From Candidatus Dechloromonas phosphorivorans (GTDB taxonomy: Bacteria > Pseudomonadota > Gammaproteobacteria > Burkholderiales > Rhodocyclaceae): a stretch of 64,000 bases of DNA. The stretch covers positions 1-64,000 of the forward strand of contig JADKIP010000002.1 of the NCBI GenBank assembly GCA_016721185.1, in the 5' to 3' direction. Shown here one piece after another: positions 51,836 to 59,899 of the stretch; position 1 is the stretch's first letter; each line of letters starts with the position of its first letter. The notes under the pieces are model-generated. The model was not told the DNA's origin. It saw only the letters and a list, made by a program, of their open reading frames with translations, and did not search any database. The position numbers and the translations under genes were made by a program.

Positions 51836-54670
51836 CTATTTCTCCTGCTTGCGCAGCAGCGCGACCGAGAGCAGCGTCAGCACCGGGATGAAGGCGGCCA
51901 GGGCGATAAACTGCGGTATCAGGTCGGCAAAGCCCAGGGCCTTGGTGTAAGTGCCGCGGCAGATCACCAGAAAATAGCTGGCCGGGAAGAACTGGCCGAT
52001 CCAGTAACTCACCCCTTCCAGCGCCGCGACCGGCGTGGTCAACCCGGAAAAGCCGATGGTGGGCAGCATGGTCAGGATTGCGGTACCGAAGAGCGCGGCG
52101 ATCTGCGTACTGGTAAAGGTCGAGATCAGCAGGCCGAAACCGGTGGTGGTAATGACGTAAAGCACGGCGCCGAAACTGAGCGCCAGCAAACTACCTTTGA
52201 GCGGCACATGGAACATGATCTGCGACTGGATGACGAGCAGCACGAAGCTGATCAGCGCCAAGGCGATGTAGGGCAACTGTTTGCCGAGCAGAAATTCGAG
52301 GCGGGTGACCGGGGTGACGTAGAGGTTGGTGATGGAGCCGAGTTCCTTCTCGCGCACCACGCCGAGCGCCATCAGGATGGCCGGGATGAAGATCAGCAAC
52401 ATCGGAATAACCGCGGGCACCATGGCGTAGATGCTCTTGAAATCCTGGTTGTAGCGGTAGCGGGAAACGATATTGACCGGGTAGCGGCTGGTCGTGCCGG
52501 TCGATTCAAGGATCAGTTGCTGGACGTAATCAAGATGCAGACCTTGCACGTAACCGCGCACGGTTTCGCCGCGAAAGGGCATGGCGCCATCAATCCAGAC
52601 GCCGATTTCCGGCCAGTGGCTGCGCCGCAGATCGCGCCCGAAACTGGCCGGAATATCGATGGCCAGCGCCAGTTCGCCATTGACCATTCGCCGCTCCAGA
52701 TCGATGTCGTCGAGAATCGGCGGCTGCTCGATGAAATAGCGCGAACCGGCGATGTTCTGAATGTAGGCGCGGCTTTCCGGGGATTGGTCGCGGTCGAGCA
52801 CGGCGAAACGCAAGCCTTCGACATCCATCGAAATACCAAAGCCGAGCACGAACATCAGCAACACCGAACCGAGCAAGGCGAAGGCCAGCCGGATCGGGTC
52901 ACGACGCAACTCCAGCATTTCGCGGTAAGCGTAGCCAAGCAGCCGGCGCAGGCTGAAGGCGCTCACCGCCTTCAAAGGGCGGGTAGGTTGAGTCCCGGAC
53001 GGCAACTCATCCTCATCTTGGTCGCCGCTTTCAGGAAGGAGGGACGCTCCCACATCGCCAGTTCTCGATTTTTGCGTTTTTTCCCGGTCGACCGTAGGGC
53101 CAGCCGTTGCTTCCATAGTCGCAGCAGTTGCCATGCCCACCCCGGTCGCCTCTTCCAGATAGCTGATAAACGCCTCTTCCAGGTTCTCCTTGCCCCGCTT
53201 CTCGCAAAGCCCGGCCGGCGTATCGCTGGCCAGCACTTTGCCGGCGTGCATCAGCGAAATGCGGTCGCAGCGCTCGGCTTCGTTCATGAAGTGCGTCGAG
53301 ATGAAAATGGTGACGCCCTGCTGGCGCGAAAGCTCGACCAGCAGCGCCCAGAAATCGTCACGCGCCACCGGGTCGACACCGGAGGTGGGCTCGTCGAGGA
53401 TCAGCAGTTTCGGTTCATGCACCACCGCCACCGCCAGCGAGAGGCGCTGGCGGATGCCCAATGGCAAGTCGGAAGCGGCCTTGTCGGCATAAGGCTCCAG
53501 GCCAAAACGCTGCATCAGTTCGGCAATGCGCGGACCGCGCCGCTCATCCGGCAAATGGAAGAGCCGGGCGTGCAGATCGAGGTTGGCACGCACCGTCAGT
53601 TCGCCATACAGCGAGAAAGACTGTGACATGTAACCGACCTGTTTGCGGGTTTCCAGATCGCGCGCATCGATTGGCTTGCCGAACAGTTTGGCCACGCCTT
53701 CAGTCGGCGTCAGCAGGCCGGTCAGCATTTTCATCGTGGTCGTCTTGCCGCAACCGTTGGAGCCCAGGAAGCCGAAAATCTCCCCTGGCTCGATCTTGAA
53801 ACTGACGTGGTCGACCGCTGTAAAGTCACCAAAACGCTGCGACAGATTTTCTGCCTCGATGGCAAACGTATCGCCATCGCCAACGCGGGGTGGGATGACC
53901 AGTTCGTGATGCGCCTGCCGGCGCGCCTCGGGTAATAGCTGGATGAAGGCGGCGTCGAGCGTCGTCTGCCCGGTTTGGGTCTTCAGCTCATCCGGTGTGC
54001 CGCTGCCGATCACCTTGCCGGCATCCATCGCCACCAGCCAGTCAAAATGCTCGGCTTCTTCCATGTAGGCGGTGGCCACCAACACACTCATGCCCGGCCG
54101 GCGGGCGTGAATGCTGTCAATCAGCTCCCAGAACTGGCGCCGTGAAAGCGGGTCGACGCCGGTCGTCGGCTCGTCGAGAATCAGTAAATCGGGATCATGA
54201 ATCAAGGCGCAACATAGCCCAAGCTTCTGCTTCATGCCGCCGGAAAGCTTGGCCGCCGGCCGTTCGCGGAAGGCTTCGAGGCCGGTGCTGGTCAGCAGTT
54301 CGGCGATACGCCGCTCACGTTCGAGACGATTCTGGCCAAACAGGCGGCCAAAGAAATCGACGTTCTCAAACACTGAGAGTGTCGGGTACAAATTCTTGCC
54401 CAGCCCTTGCGGCATGTAGGCAATACGCGGCTGGACCGAGGCGCGGAAACGCCGCTCGCCGATGTCGCCACCGAGCACCTCCACCTTGCCACTCTGGATC
54501 TTTCGCGCCCCTGAAACCAGCGCCAGCAAGGAAGATTTGCCAACGCCATCCGGCCCGATCAAACCGACCATGCCGCCGGCCGGCAACGCAATATCGATCG
54601 CCTCTAGCGCGACGCTGGCACCGTAACGGTGGCTGACGCCGGATAAGCGGGCGACCGGCGGAAGCGCCAT
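51836..54670 (-). CDS. Fused ABC transporter: two ATPases plus permease (RbbA/YhiH type)
   Basis: 944 residues. First ATPase: Walker A GPDGVGKSS, signature KLSGGMKQKLGL, Walker B LLILDEPTTGVDP. Second: Walker A GSNGCGKTT, LPLGIRQRLSLA, LLILDEPTSGVDP. The last 380 residues form an ABC-2 permease with six helices and a large periplasmic loop. The layout is that of E. coli RbbA/YhiH (911 residues). An extra hydrophilic linker of about 50 residues before the permease includes AGPTVDR, encoded by a dispersed repeat. With HlyD-like and ABC-2 partners it should export a drug or toxic compound. Confidence 0.92.
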   Translation of the reverse strand: MALPPVARLSGVSHRYGASVALEAIDIALPAGGMVGLIGPDGVGKSSLLALVSGARKIQSGKVEVLGGDIGERRFRASVQPRIAYMPQGLGKNLYPTLSVFENVDFFGRLFGQNRLERERRIAELLTSTGLEAFRERPAAKLSGGMKQKLGLCCALIHDPDLLILDEPTTGVDPLSRRQFWELIDSIHARRPGMSVLVATAYMEEAEHFDWLVAMDAGKVIGSGTPDELKTQTGQTTLDAAFIQLLPEARRQAHHELVIPPRVGDGDTFAIEAENLSQRFGDFTAVDHVSFKIEPGEIFGFLGSNGCGKTTTMKMLTGLLTPTEGVAKLFGKPIDARDLETRKQVGYMSQSFSLYGELTVRANLDLHARLFHLPDERRGPRIAELMQRFGLEPYADKAASDLPLGIRQRLSLAVAVVHEPKLLILDEPTSGVDPVARDDFWALLVELSRQQGVTIFISTHFMNEAERCDRISLMHAGKVLASDTPAGLCEKRGKENLEEAFISYLEEATGVGMATAATMEATAGPTVDREKTQKSRTGDVGASLLPESGDQDEDELPSGTQPTRPLKAVSAFSLRRLLGYAYREMLELRRDPIRLAFALLGSVLLMFVLGFGISMDVEGLRFAVLDRDQSPESRAYIQNIAGSRYFIEQPPILDDIDLERRMVNGELALAIDIPASFGRDLRRSHWPEIGVWIDGAMPFRGETVRGYVQGLHLDYVQQLILESTGTTSRYPVNIVSRYRYNQDFKSIYAMVPAVIPMLLIFIPAILMALGVVREKELGSITNLYVTPVTRLEFLLGKQLPYIALALISFVLLVIQSQIMFHVPLKGSLLALSFGAVLYVITTTGFGLLISTFTSTQIAALFGTAILTMLPTIGFSGLTTPVAALEGVSYWIGQFFPASYFLVICRGTYTKALGFADLIPQFIALAAFIPVLTLLSVALLRKQEK
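53087..53120 (+). repeat. Dispersed GTCGACCGTAGGGCC repeat, copy 3
   Basis: GGTCGACCGTAGGGCCAGCC followed by GTTGCTTCCATAGTC lies inside the linker region of the fused ABC gene and encodes TAGPTVDR on the minus strand. It matches copy 1 (24887) in its first 16 bases exactly. Confidence 0.55.
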
Positions 54671-54676
54671 GTCGAT

Positions 54677-55663
54677 CTACTTTCCGTTGACCTGCAGGTT
54701 GGCCGGCCACGGCGCATTGGCCTCCAGCCGCACCGTGGCAACACCGGGCATGCCGCCCTTGGCCAGATTGCGATGCGCCGCCAGCCAGGCGGCATCAGCC
54801 TTGACCTTGAGGCGGAACATCAGTTTTTCGCGCTCGGTACGGGTTTCCACCTCACGCGGGGTGAATTGCGCCTTCGGGGCGACAAAACTGACCGTGGCCG
54901 GAATCACCTGCCCCGGCAGCGCGTCGAGCACGATGCGCGCCTCGCTGTTGAGCATGACCTGCCCCGCCTTGTCGGTCGGCAGGTAAATCGTCATGTACAT
55001 ATCGGAAAGATCGAGCAGCGTCAGCACCTTGCCCCCCGCCGCCAACACCTCGCCCGGCTCAGCCAGACGGTAAAGCACGCGGCCATTGATCGGCGCCTTC
55101 AACGACGCATCATTCACCGCAACTTTCAGGCTTTCCACCCTGGCCTCGGCCGCAGCAACCGCCGCATCGGCCCCGCCCACCTGGCTCTGCGCCTGCGCCA
55201 TCCCCGCCATCGCACCCTCCATGCCAGTCAGGTCTGTATCAAGTTTGTTGCGGCTGATAAAACCCTTGCCAACCAATTCCTCGGAACGCTTCAGGGTCTT
55301 GCCGGCCAGCGCAACATCGGATTTCGACTTGCGCACCCCGGCCCGCTTTTCATCAAGTGCCTGCTGCGCCTGCCGCACCTGTGCCTCGGTCGCCAGCAAC
55401 TGGGCGCGCAGATCATCGGCATCGAGCCGCGCCACCACCGCACCCGCCACTACCATGTCGCCTTCGCGCGGTCCGAGTTCGCTCAAGCGCCCGGCAAACT
55501 TGGTCGCAACATCAACCTCAATCGCCTCCAGACGACCGTTTCCCGAGGCAAAACCCGCCGGCAACCCCGCTGGACGCTGGTAATAAAGGTAAAAAGCAAT
55601 GGCTGCGGTCAACGCCGCAAATAGGGCAAAAATCAATATTTTGCCAAGACGAGAACGGTCCAT
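54677..55663 (-). CDS. HlyD-family membrane fusion protein
   Basis: 328 residues: an N-terminal membrane anchor (ILIFALFAALTAAIAFYLYY), a lipoyl-like half (GRLEAIEVDVATKFAGRLSE), a coiled-coil hairpin (about 85-190) and the second lipoyl half with LKAPINGRVLYRLAEPGEVL. It bridges the ABC exporter to an outer-membrane channel. It is the first gene of the three-gene operon, 6 bases ahead of the fused ABC gene. A 14-base palindrome 20 bases before its start looks like a TetR-type operator. Confidence 0.93.
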   Translation of the reverse strand: MDRSRLGKILIFALFAALTAAIAFYLYYQRPAGLPAGFASGNGRLEAIEVDVATKFAGRLSELGPREGDMVVAGAVVARLDADDLRAQLLATEAQVRQAQQALDEKRAGVRKSKSDVALAGKTLKRSEELVGKGFISRNKLDTDLTGMEGAMAGMAQAQSQVGGADAAVAAAEARVESLKVAVNDASLKAPINGRVLYRLAEPGEVLAAGGKVLTLLDLSDMYMTIYLPTDKAGQVMLNSEARIVLDALPGQVIPATVSFVAPKAQFTPREVETRTEREKLMFRLKVKADAAWLAAHRNLAKGGMPGVATVRLEANAPWPANLQVNGK

Positions 55664-55682
55664 AAGCCCCCCGATCGTTTAC

Positions 55683-55696
55683 TGACCAATTGGTCA
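55683..55696. promoter_or_regulatory. TetR-type operator of the exporter operon
   Basis: TGACCAATTGGTCA is a perfect palindrome 20 bases before the HlyD start. The TGACCAATTGGTCA type is bound by TetR repressors of similar exporter operons, yet no TetR gene is in the window. Confidence 0.7.
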
Positions 55697-55849
55697 TTAG
55701 CTGATCAAATTATAGGCTTCGGGGGTACAAATGCCAGTGGTGAAATGATGAGTAGATGCAACTATGTGGGCTTGGGCACATAAGACTCAATGGCACAAAT
55801 CGAAGCTGTTTTCGCCCTTCACTGCTGAGCCAGCTTCGTACTGTCGCCC

Positions 55850-56602
55850 TCAGTAACTCTTCCTGACCTGCCGGACGCGACTCCCATCCTGGGAAATCAG
55901 CATCAGCGCGGGAATGTCGGCGCGGTAATTCCTACCATTGGGCGCGCGACCGGCTTTCATCAAAATCCCGTCCGCCATCAGTTCGTTCAGCAGGCGGCTG
56001 ATTGTCTCCGGCGTAATACCGATGATGCTGCCGAAATCGGTAATCTTCAGACGATGCACCCGATCACTGTCGCCGATGCGCAGTTGCAGCAGCAGTCTCG
56101 CCAGACGAACCTTGGCCGGTACCGTATTGCTGACCAATTCGGACAGCCAGTTATCTGCCTCCCGCAGCGCCTCCTGCGACTTTTCAAAAAGGCGAAGCTG
56201 CAGCGCGGGATGGTCGGCAATGAACTGACGAAAATGGGTGATAGGAATCCGGCACAGATGAGCTTCGGTCAGCGCAATCGCCGTGTGTTGCTGATCGTCG
56301 GTAAATACCGACTCCAAGGCGACGACATCGCTTTTCTTGAGAAAGCGAACGATGCGCTGGTTGCCACTGGCATCGTAGCGAACCAGCTTGATCAACCCAT
56401 GGCGAACGCAATAAACCGCCGATGCCTTGTCGGTTTCATTGTAAAGCGTGGCACCTGCCTCAAAAACCAGATCGTCAATAGGCGTGTGAAAAGCAAGGAG
56501 ATCTTCCAGGCTGACGTCGGCACAAACCATGGTGCTGCGTAAGGAACACGTAAAACAGTTGCTGCGTCCGGCACATTTATGGGTTCTATTTGCGGTGGTC
56601 AT
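55850..56602 (-). CDS. FNR-type regulator with N-terminal cysteine cluster
   Basis: 250 residues. Cys11, 17, 20 and 28 lie in KCAGRSNCFTCSLRSTMVC, suggesting an iron-sulphur cluster, though the spacing is not exactly that of FNR. A cyclic-nucleotide-type beta roll follows (EAGATLYNETDKASAVYCVR, with a further Cys). The helix-turn-helix is DFGSIIGITPETISRLLNEL, whose ETISR is the FNR recognition pattern for TTGAT sites. It could serve the DNR/FNR boxes found in the window. It is monocistronic. Confidence 0.85.
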   Translation of the reverse strand: MTTANRTHKCAGRSNCFTCSLRSTMVCADVSLEDLLAFHTPIDDLVFEAGATLYNETDKASAVYCVRHGLIKLVRYDASGNQRIVRFLKKSDVVALESVFTDDQQHTAIALTEAHLCRIPITHFRQFIADHPALQLRLFEKSQEALREADNWLSELVSNTVPAKVRLARLLLQLRIGDSDRVHRLKITDFGSIIGITPETISRLLNELMADGILMKAGRAPNGRNYRADIPALMLISQDGSRVRQVRKSY

Positions 56603-56733
56603 TGGCTATTCATGGGGGCAGGATTGACGGCGGAATTTGCGAGAGTCGGACGAAAAAAACGTTGACCCTTGTTAAGAAGCTGAATTCAGGAAATAACGTT
56701 CTGCCGAATCTGGCAACAAGTCAAGTCGCCCGC

Positions 56734-57150
56734 TCACGGCGCCGGATCGGACACAAACCCGATCCGCACTAACCCAGCCTTGGCCGCCACCGCCATGACC
56801 TTAGCCACCGTTTCGTAATGCACATGGCGGTCAGCCCGGATATGCACCTCGGGCTGCAGTTCCTTGCTCGCCTCGGCGGCAAAGCGTGGCGGCAGATTGT
56901 CCAGCATCACCGCTTCACCATTCCAGAACAACTCACCGCTTTCTCGAATACCGAACTCGATGTGTTCCGGCTTGGTGATATTGACGCTGCTCGATGCCTT
57001 GGGCAGATCAATCTTCACCGAGTGGGTGAGCAACGGTGCGGTGACGATAAAGATCACCAGCAGTACCAGCATGACATCGACCAGCGGCACCACGTTCATG
57101 TCCGCCATCGGCATCTTGCCGCGATAGCGATTGAAGCTTCCCTGCGCCAT
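56734..57150 (-). CDS. exbD: ExbD
   Basis: 138-residue inner-membrane protein with one N-terminal helix (MADMNVVPLVDVMLVLLVIF) that carries the conserved proton-coupling Asp (PLVDVMLVLLVIFIVTAP). The periplasmic domain ends GLVRIGFVSDPAP. It forms the proton-driven motor with ExbB for TonB. It is the last of the tonB-exbB-exbD operon, 3 bases after exbB. Confidence 0.95.
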   Translation of the reverse strand: MAQGSFNRYRGKMPMADMNVVPLVDVMLVLLVIFIVTAPLLTHSVKIDLPKASSSVNITKPEHIEFGIRESGELFWNGEAVMLDNLPPRFAAEASKELQPEVHIRADRHVHYETVAKVMAVAAKAGLVRIGFVSDPAP

Positions 57151-57153
57151 AAC

Positions 57154-57873
57154 CTAACCCCGCTGCGTGGCGGAAGGCGCGACCGGTTTGCCGTTGCCGC
57201 CCTTGACCGTCAGTAGCACGTACAAGTCGTGAGCAAAGGATTCCAGCCGGGACAGCCACATCCGGTTGCGCCGGTTGAAGGCGTTGTAGGCGAGCACGGC
57301 AGGAATCGCCACGGCCAGGCCCAGCGCCGTCATGATCAGCGCCTCACCGACCGGGCCGGCGACCTTGTCCAGAGTACCCTGGCCGGAAAGGCCGATCTGC
57401 ACTAGCGCGTGATAGATACCCCAGACCGTGCCGAACAGCCCGACATAGGGTGCCGCGGAACCGGCGGAAGCCAATACCGTCAGGCCGTATTCCGACTTTG
57501 CAGCCTCCAGATCAACCTCGTTGTTCAGCGTGCGGGTCAGATACTCTGCCATGCCACCCGCCACTGCGAGATTGTCCTTGCCGCTGTCGGCCAGCGCCTC
57601 CAGCGATTTCTGCACCAGTACCGCAAAGGCGTTATCGGCCGGTTGTGAATGCAGCGTGGCTTCAACATCCGACAATGACGACGCCAGCCAGAAGCGCTTG
57701 AGAAACTCCTCTGCCTTGCGCTGGGCCAGCGTATTGGCCAGGGCTCGCGTCACGATCAGATACCAGCTGGCAATCGAGAGCAGCAGGAGCGTTCCGAGGA
57801 CGGCTTGGCCAACACCATCGGTTTGGGTCAAAAAATGGGCAAAGCCCAGACTATTAACAGCAGTTTGTTCCAT
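57154..57873 (-). CDS. exbB: ExbB
   Basis: 239 residues with three membrane helices (ASWYLIVTRALANTL region; APYVGLFGTVWGIYHALVQI; EALIMTALGLAVAIPAVLAY). GLFGTVWGI and the TALGLAVAIPAV segment are the MotA/TolQ/ExbB hallmark. Downstream of tonB and upstream of exbD. Confidence 0.95.
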   Translation of the reverse strand: MEQTAVNSLGFAHFLTQTDGVGQAVLGTLLLLSIASWYLIVTRALANTLAQRKAEEFLKRFWLASSLSDVEATLHSQPADNAFAVLVQKSLEALADSGKDNLAVAGGMAEYLTRTLNNEVDLEAAKSEYGLTVLASAGSAAPYVGLFGTVWGIYHALVQIGLSGQGTLDKVAGPVGEALIMTALGLAVAIPAVLAYNAFNRRNRMWLSRLESFAHDLYVLLTVKGGNGKPVAPSATQRG

Positions 57874-57876
57874 GAA

Positions 57877-58509
57877 TCAGTTTCCGTTCAGAATGAAATT
57901 GAAGGGCTGCAGGGCGACAGCGCGCACCGGGTGACCATTGCGGGTAGCCGGGGTACAACGCCAGGTACGCACAGCAGCCAGGGCCGCCTCGTCGAGGCGA
58001 GGATAACCACTGCTGCGGTCAACCCGCGCCAGAGCCACATTTCCGGATTCGCCCAACTCGACACGCAGAACAACCACACCGGTCTCACCAAGGCGGCGGG
58101 ACTGAGCCGGATAAGCGGGGGCTGAACGCTCGGGGCAGGCCACAGAAAGCTCGGAGGAAAGCGCCATCGGCCCGGGCGGCAAGGGCATGGGCGGGGCTTG
58201 AATGACCGGTTCGGGCGATGATTTTTCCGGGGGCGGAGGGGCAACGTAGTCGGTCGGCACAATCACCCGTGTTTCAGCGATGATCTGCCGGGGCTGGGGT
58301 TTTTCGATGGGCTTTGGCTTGGGCGGCGGGAGCTTCGGTTCTTCCTTCTTCTCCGGCGCCGGTGGGGCGATGAAGTTGACGAACAGCGTCATCGCCTCCT
58401 GCGGTGAAGGAATCAGGCGGTGTTGCCACAGGCCATAGAGAGCGGCAGCGTGTAGGGCGAGGACAAAAGCCAGCCCGACGAGACGGTCGAGCGGCAAACG
58501 CCAGGCCAT
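57877..58509 (-). CDS. tonB: TonB
   Basis: About 210 residues from 58509; a start 15 bases earlier is possible. Membrane anchor (LVGLAFVLALHAAALYGLW), a Pro/Lys/Glu-rich linker (PPAPEKKEEPKLPPPKPKPI), and a C-terminal domain with PAYPAQSRRLGETGVVVLRV and PFNFILNG at the end. It drives the siderophore receptor encoded nearby. It differs from the TonB at 24186 in having a classical EK/PK linker and its own ExbBD. Confidence 0.92.
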   Translation of the reverse strand: MAWRLPLDRLVGLAFVLALHAAALYGLWQHRLIPSPQEAMTLFVNFIAPPAPEKKEEPKLPPPKPKPIEKPQPRQIIAETRVIVPTDYVAPPPPEKSSPEPVIQAPPMPLPPGPMALSSELSVACPERSAPAYPAQSRRLGETGVVVLRVELGESGNVALARVDRSSGYPRLDEAALAAVRTWRCTPATRNGHPVRAVALQPFNFILNGN

Positions 58510-58643
58510 CTCAGCGCGGCACATGCCGTGCCGCCCCCGATGTCCACAACCGCGAGGAGGCCCCACCGCATCGGCGGGTCAGAACAATGGGGGGCAACGT
58601 GCTCGGGCGGTGGTTGAACGATATACGCATCACGAGGCAAATG

Positions 58644-59879
58644 TCATGTTCTCTGCGAGACCAGCCGGGCGGCTTGCTTGGAGCGGGCGCGTCGCTTTCT
58701 CCGCCACCACACTGCGCCAGTTGCAAACAGAACCGTAGGGAGCAGCCCGAGGCCAAGGATGATAACGCGGCCCACGAGACCAAAGCCCTGGCCCGTGTGC
58801 AGCAGGAACAACCAGTTCAGGAAGCTATCTCCCGCAGTTGCATTTTGCGGGCCTTGCGAGGCCAACACTAGGCCTGTACGGGCGTCTACGGTCATGAGCG
58901 TGGTCCACGAGGCCTTCGTATCGAGATTCACCAGATAGGTGCGGCGACCCTCCGCAGGCAGCCCGACAGATATCGCAACGCTGCCAGGCAACGTATCGCG
59001 CGCGATATTGATCGCTTTTGAAGGCCCGATGTCCGCGCCATCATGCTCAGGAAGAGCAATCGGGCCTGCTGCACCGAATGCGGTCGCTGGCGACAGCAAT
59101 CGAACGGCAGCGTTGATGAATTCGTGCCACGGTGCGTACATGTGAATCCCCGTGAACAAGGACATCAGGAGCAGTACTCCCGCGCACACACCCGTGGTGC
59201 GATGCAAGTCGAGGTTCTTGCGCACGAAGCCCGCACCGTGCTTGATGTCGAAGACGCTGCGCCAGCGTCCACCTCTTGGCCACGAGAGATACAGGCCTGA
59301 CATTACCCCGCACATCAGCACGATGGAGCCGATGCTCAGGATGTGGTTGCCCAACCACAGACCCCGCTGGTTAAGCAGCAGTGAGGTGTGAAACCGCATG
59401 ACTACGGCCATGAGCGGGCCGGACAAAGGACTCTTCTGTGCCTCCCATAAACGCGGGCCTGTGATCTCTACCGTACAGACGTTGACAAACAGCTGATACC
59501 TGTCAGCCCAATCCGCACCGGGCGCAGGCACATCAACCTGCAACGACAACACGGGGCGCTCCGGCTTGCTTAGCATCACCCCGCTGATACGCCCGTTTGG
59601 CGGCATACGATCTTCCGCAGCGTCAAGCAACTCTTCCAGTGGGCGATCAGCGCCCGCCGGGCAAATGCTTTGCTCCTTCTGTAACAGGGCTGGATTCAGT
59701 ATTGCATCGATGGGTTGCCAGAAGACCAGAAAACTGCCTGTCAACCCCACTACCGCTAACATCAAACCCAGCCCCAGCCCGACGTATCGATGCACGCGTA
59801 GCCATACTCGGCGCCGAATACCTGTTCGCTGCCGAAGCTGTTGCGCTTCTTCAAGAAGATGCTCGGGCTGCATGCGCAA
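58644..59879 (-). CDS. PepSY-associated membrane protein of iron uptake
   Basis: 411 residues with four membrane helices and PepSY-like periplasmic segments: VHRYVGLGLGLMLAVVGLTG, then GLPAEGRRTYLVNLDTKASW, and a C-terminal WLFLLHTGQGFGLVGRVIIL. Proteins of this type (PiuB/FpvG-like) lie beside siderophore receptors and may reduce ferric siderophores in the periplasm. It is 20 bases after the receptor gene. Confidence 0.88.
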   Translation of the reverse strand: MRMQPEHLLEEAQQLRQRTGIRRRVWLRVHRYVGLGLGLMLAVVGLTGSFLVFWQPIDAILNPALLQKEQSICPAGADRPLEELLDAAEDRMPPNGRISGVMLSKPERPVLSLQVDVPAPGADWADRYQLFVNVCTVEITGPRLWEAQKSPLSGPLMAVVMRFHTSLLLNQRGLWLGNHILSIGSIVLMCGVMSGLYLSWPRGGRWRSVFDIKHGAGFVRKNLDLHRTTGVCAGVLLLMSLFTGIHMYAPWHEFINAAVRLLSPATAFGAAGPIALPEHDGADIGPSKAINIARDTLPGSVAISVGLPAEGRRTYLVNLDTKASWTTLMTVDARTGLVLASQGPQNATAGDSFLNWLFLLHTGQGFGLVGRVIILGLGLLPTVLFATGAVWWRRKRRARSKQAARLVSQRT

Positions 59880-59899
59880 AGCCTGCGTCCACGTACCTG

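Noticed and set aside
52208..53626. 472-residue open frame antisense to the fused ABC gene
   Set aside because: Low-complexity His/Gln/Arg-rich translation of the reverse strand; the sense protein has all ABC motifs.
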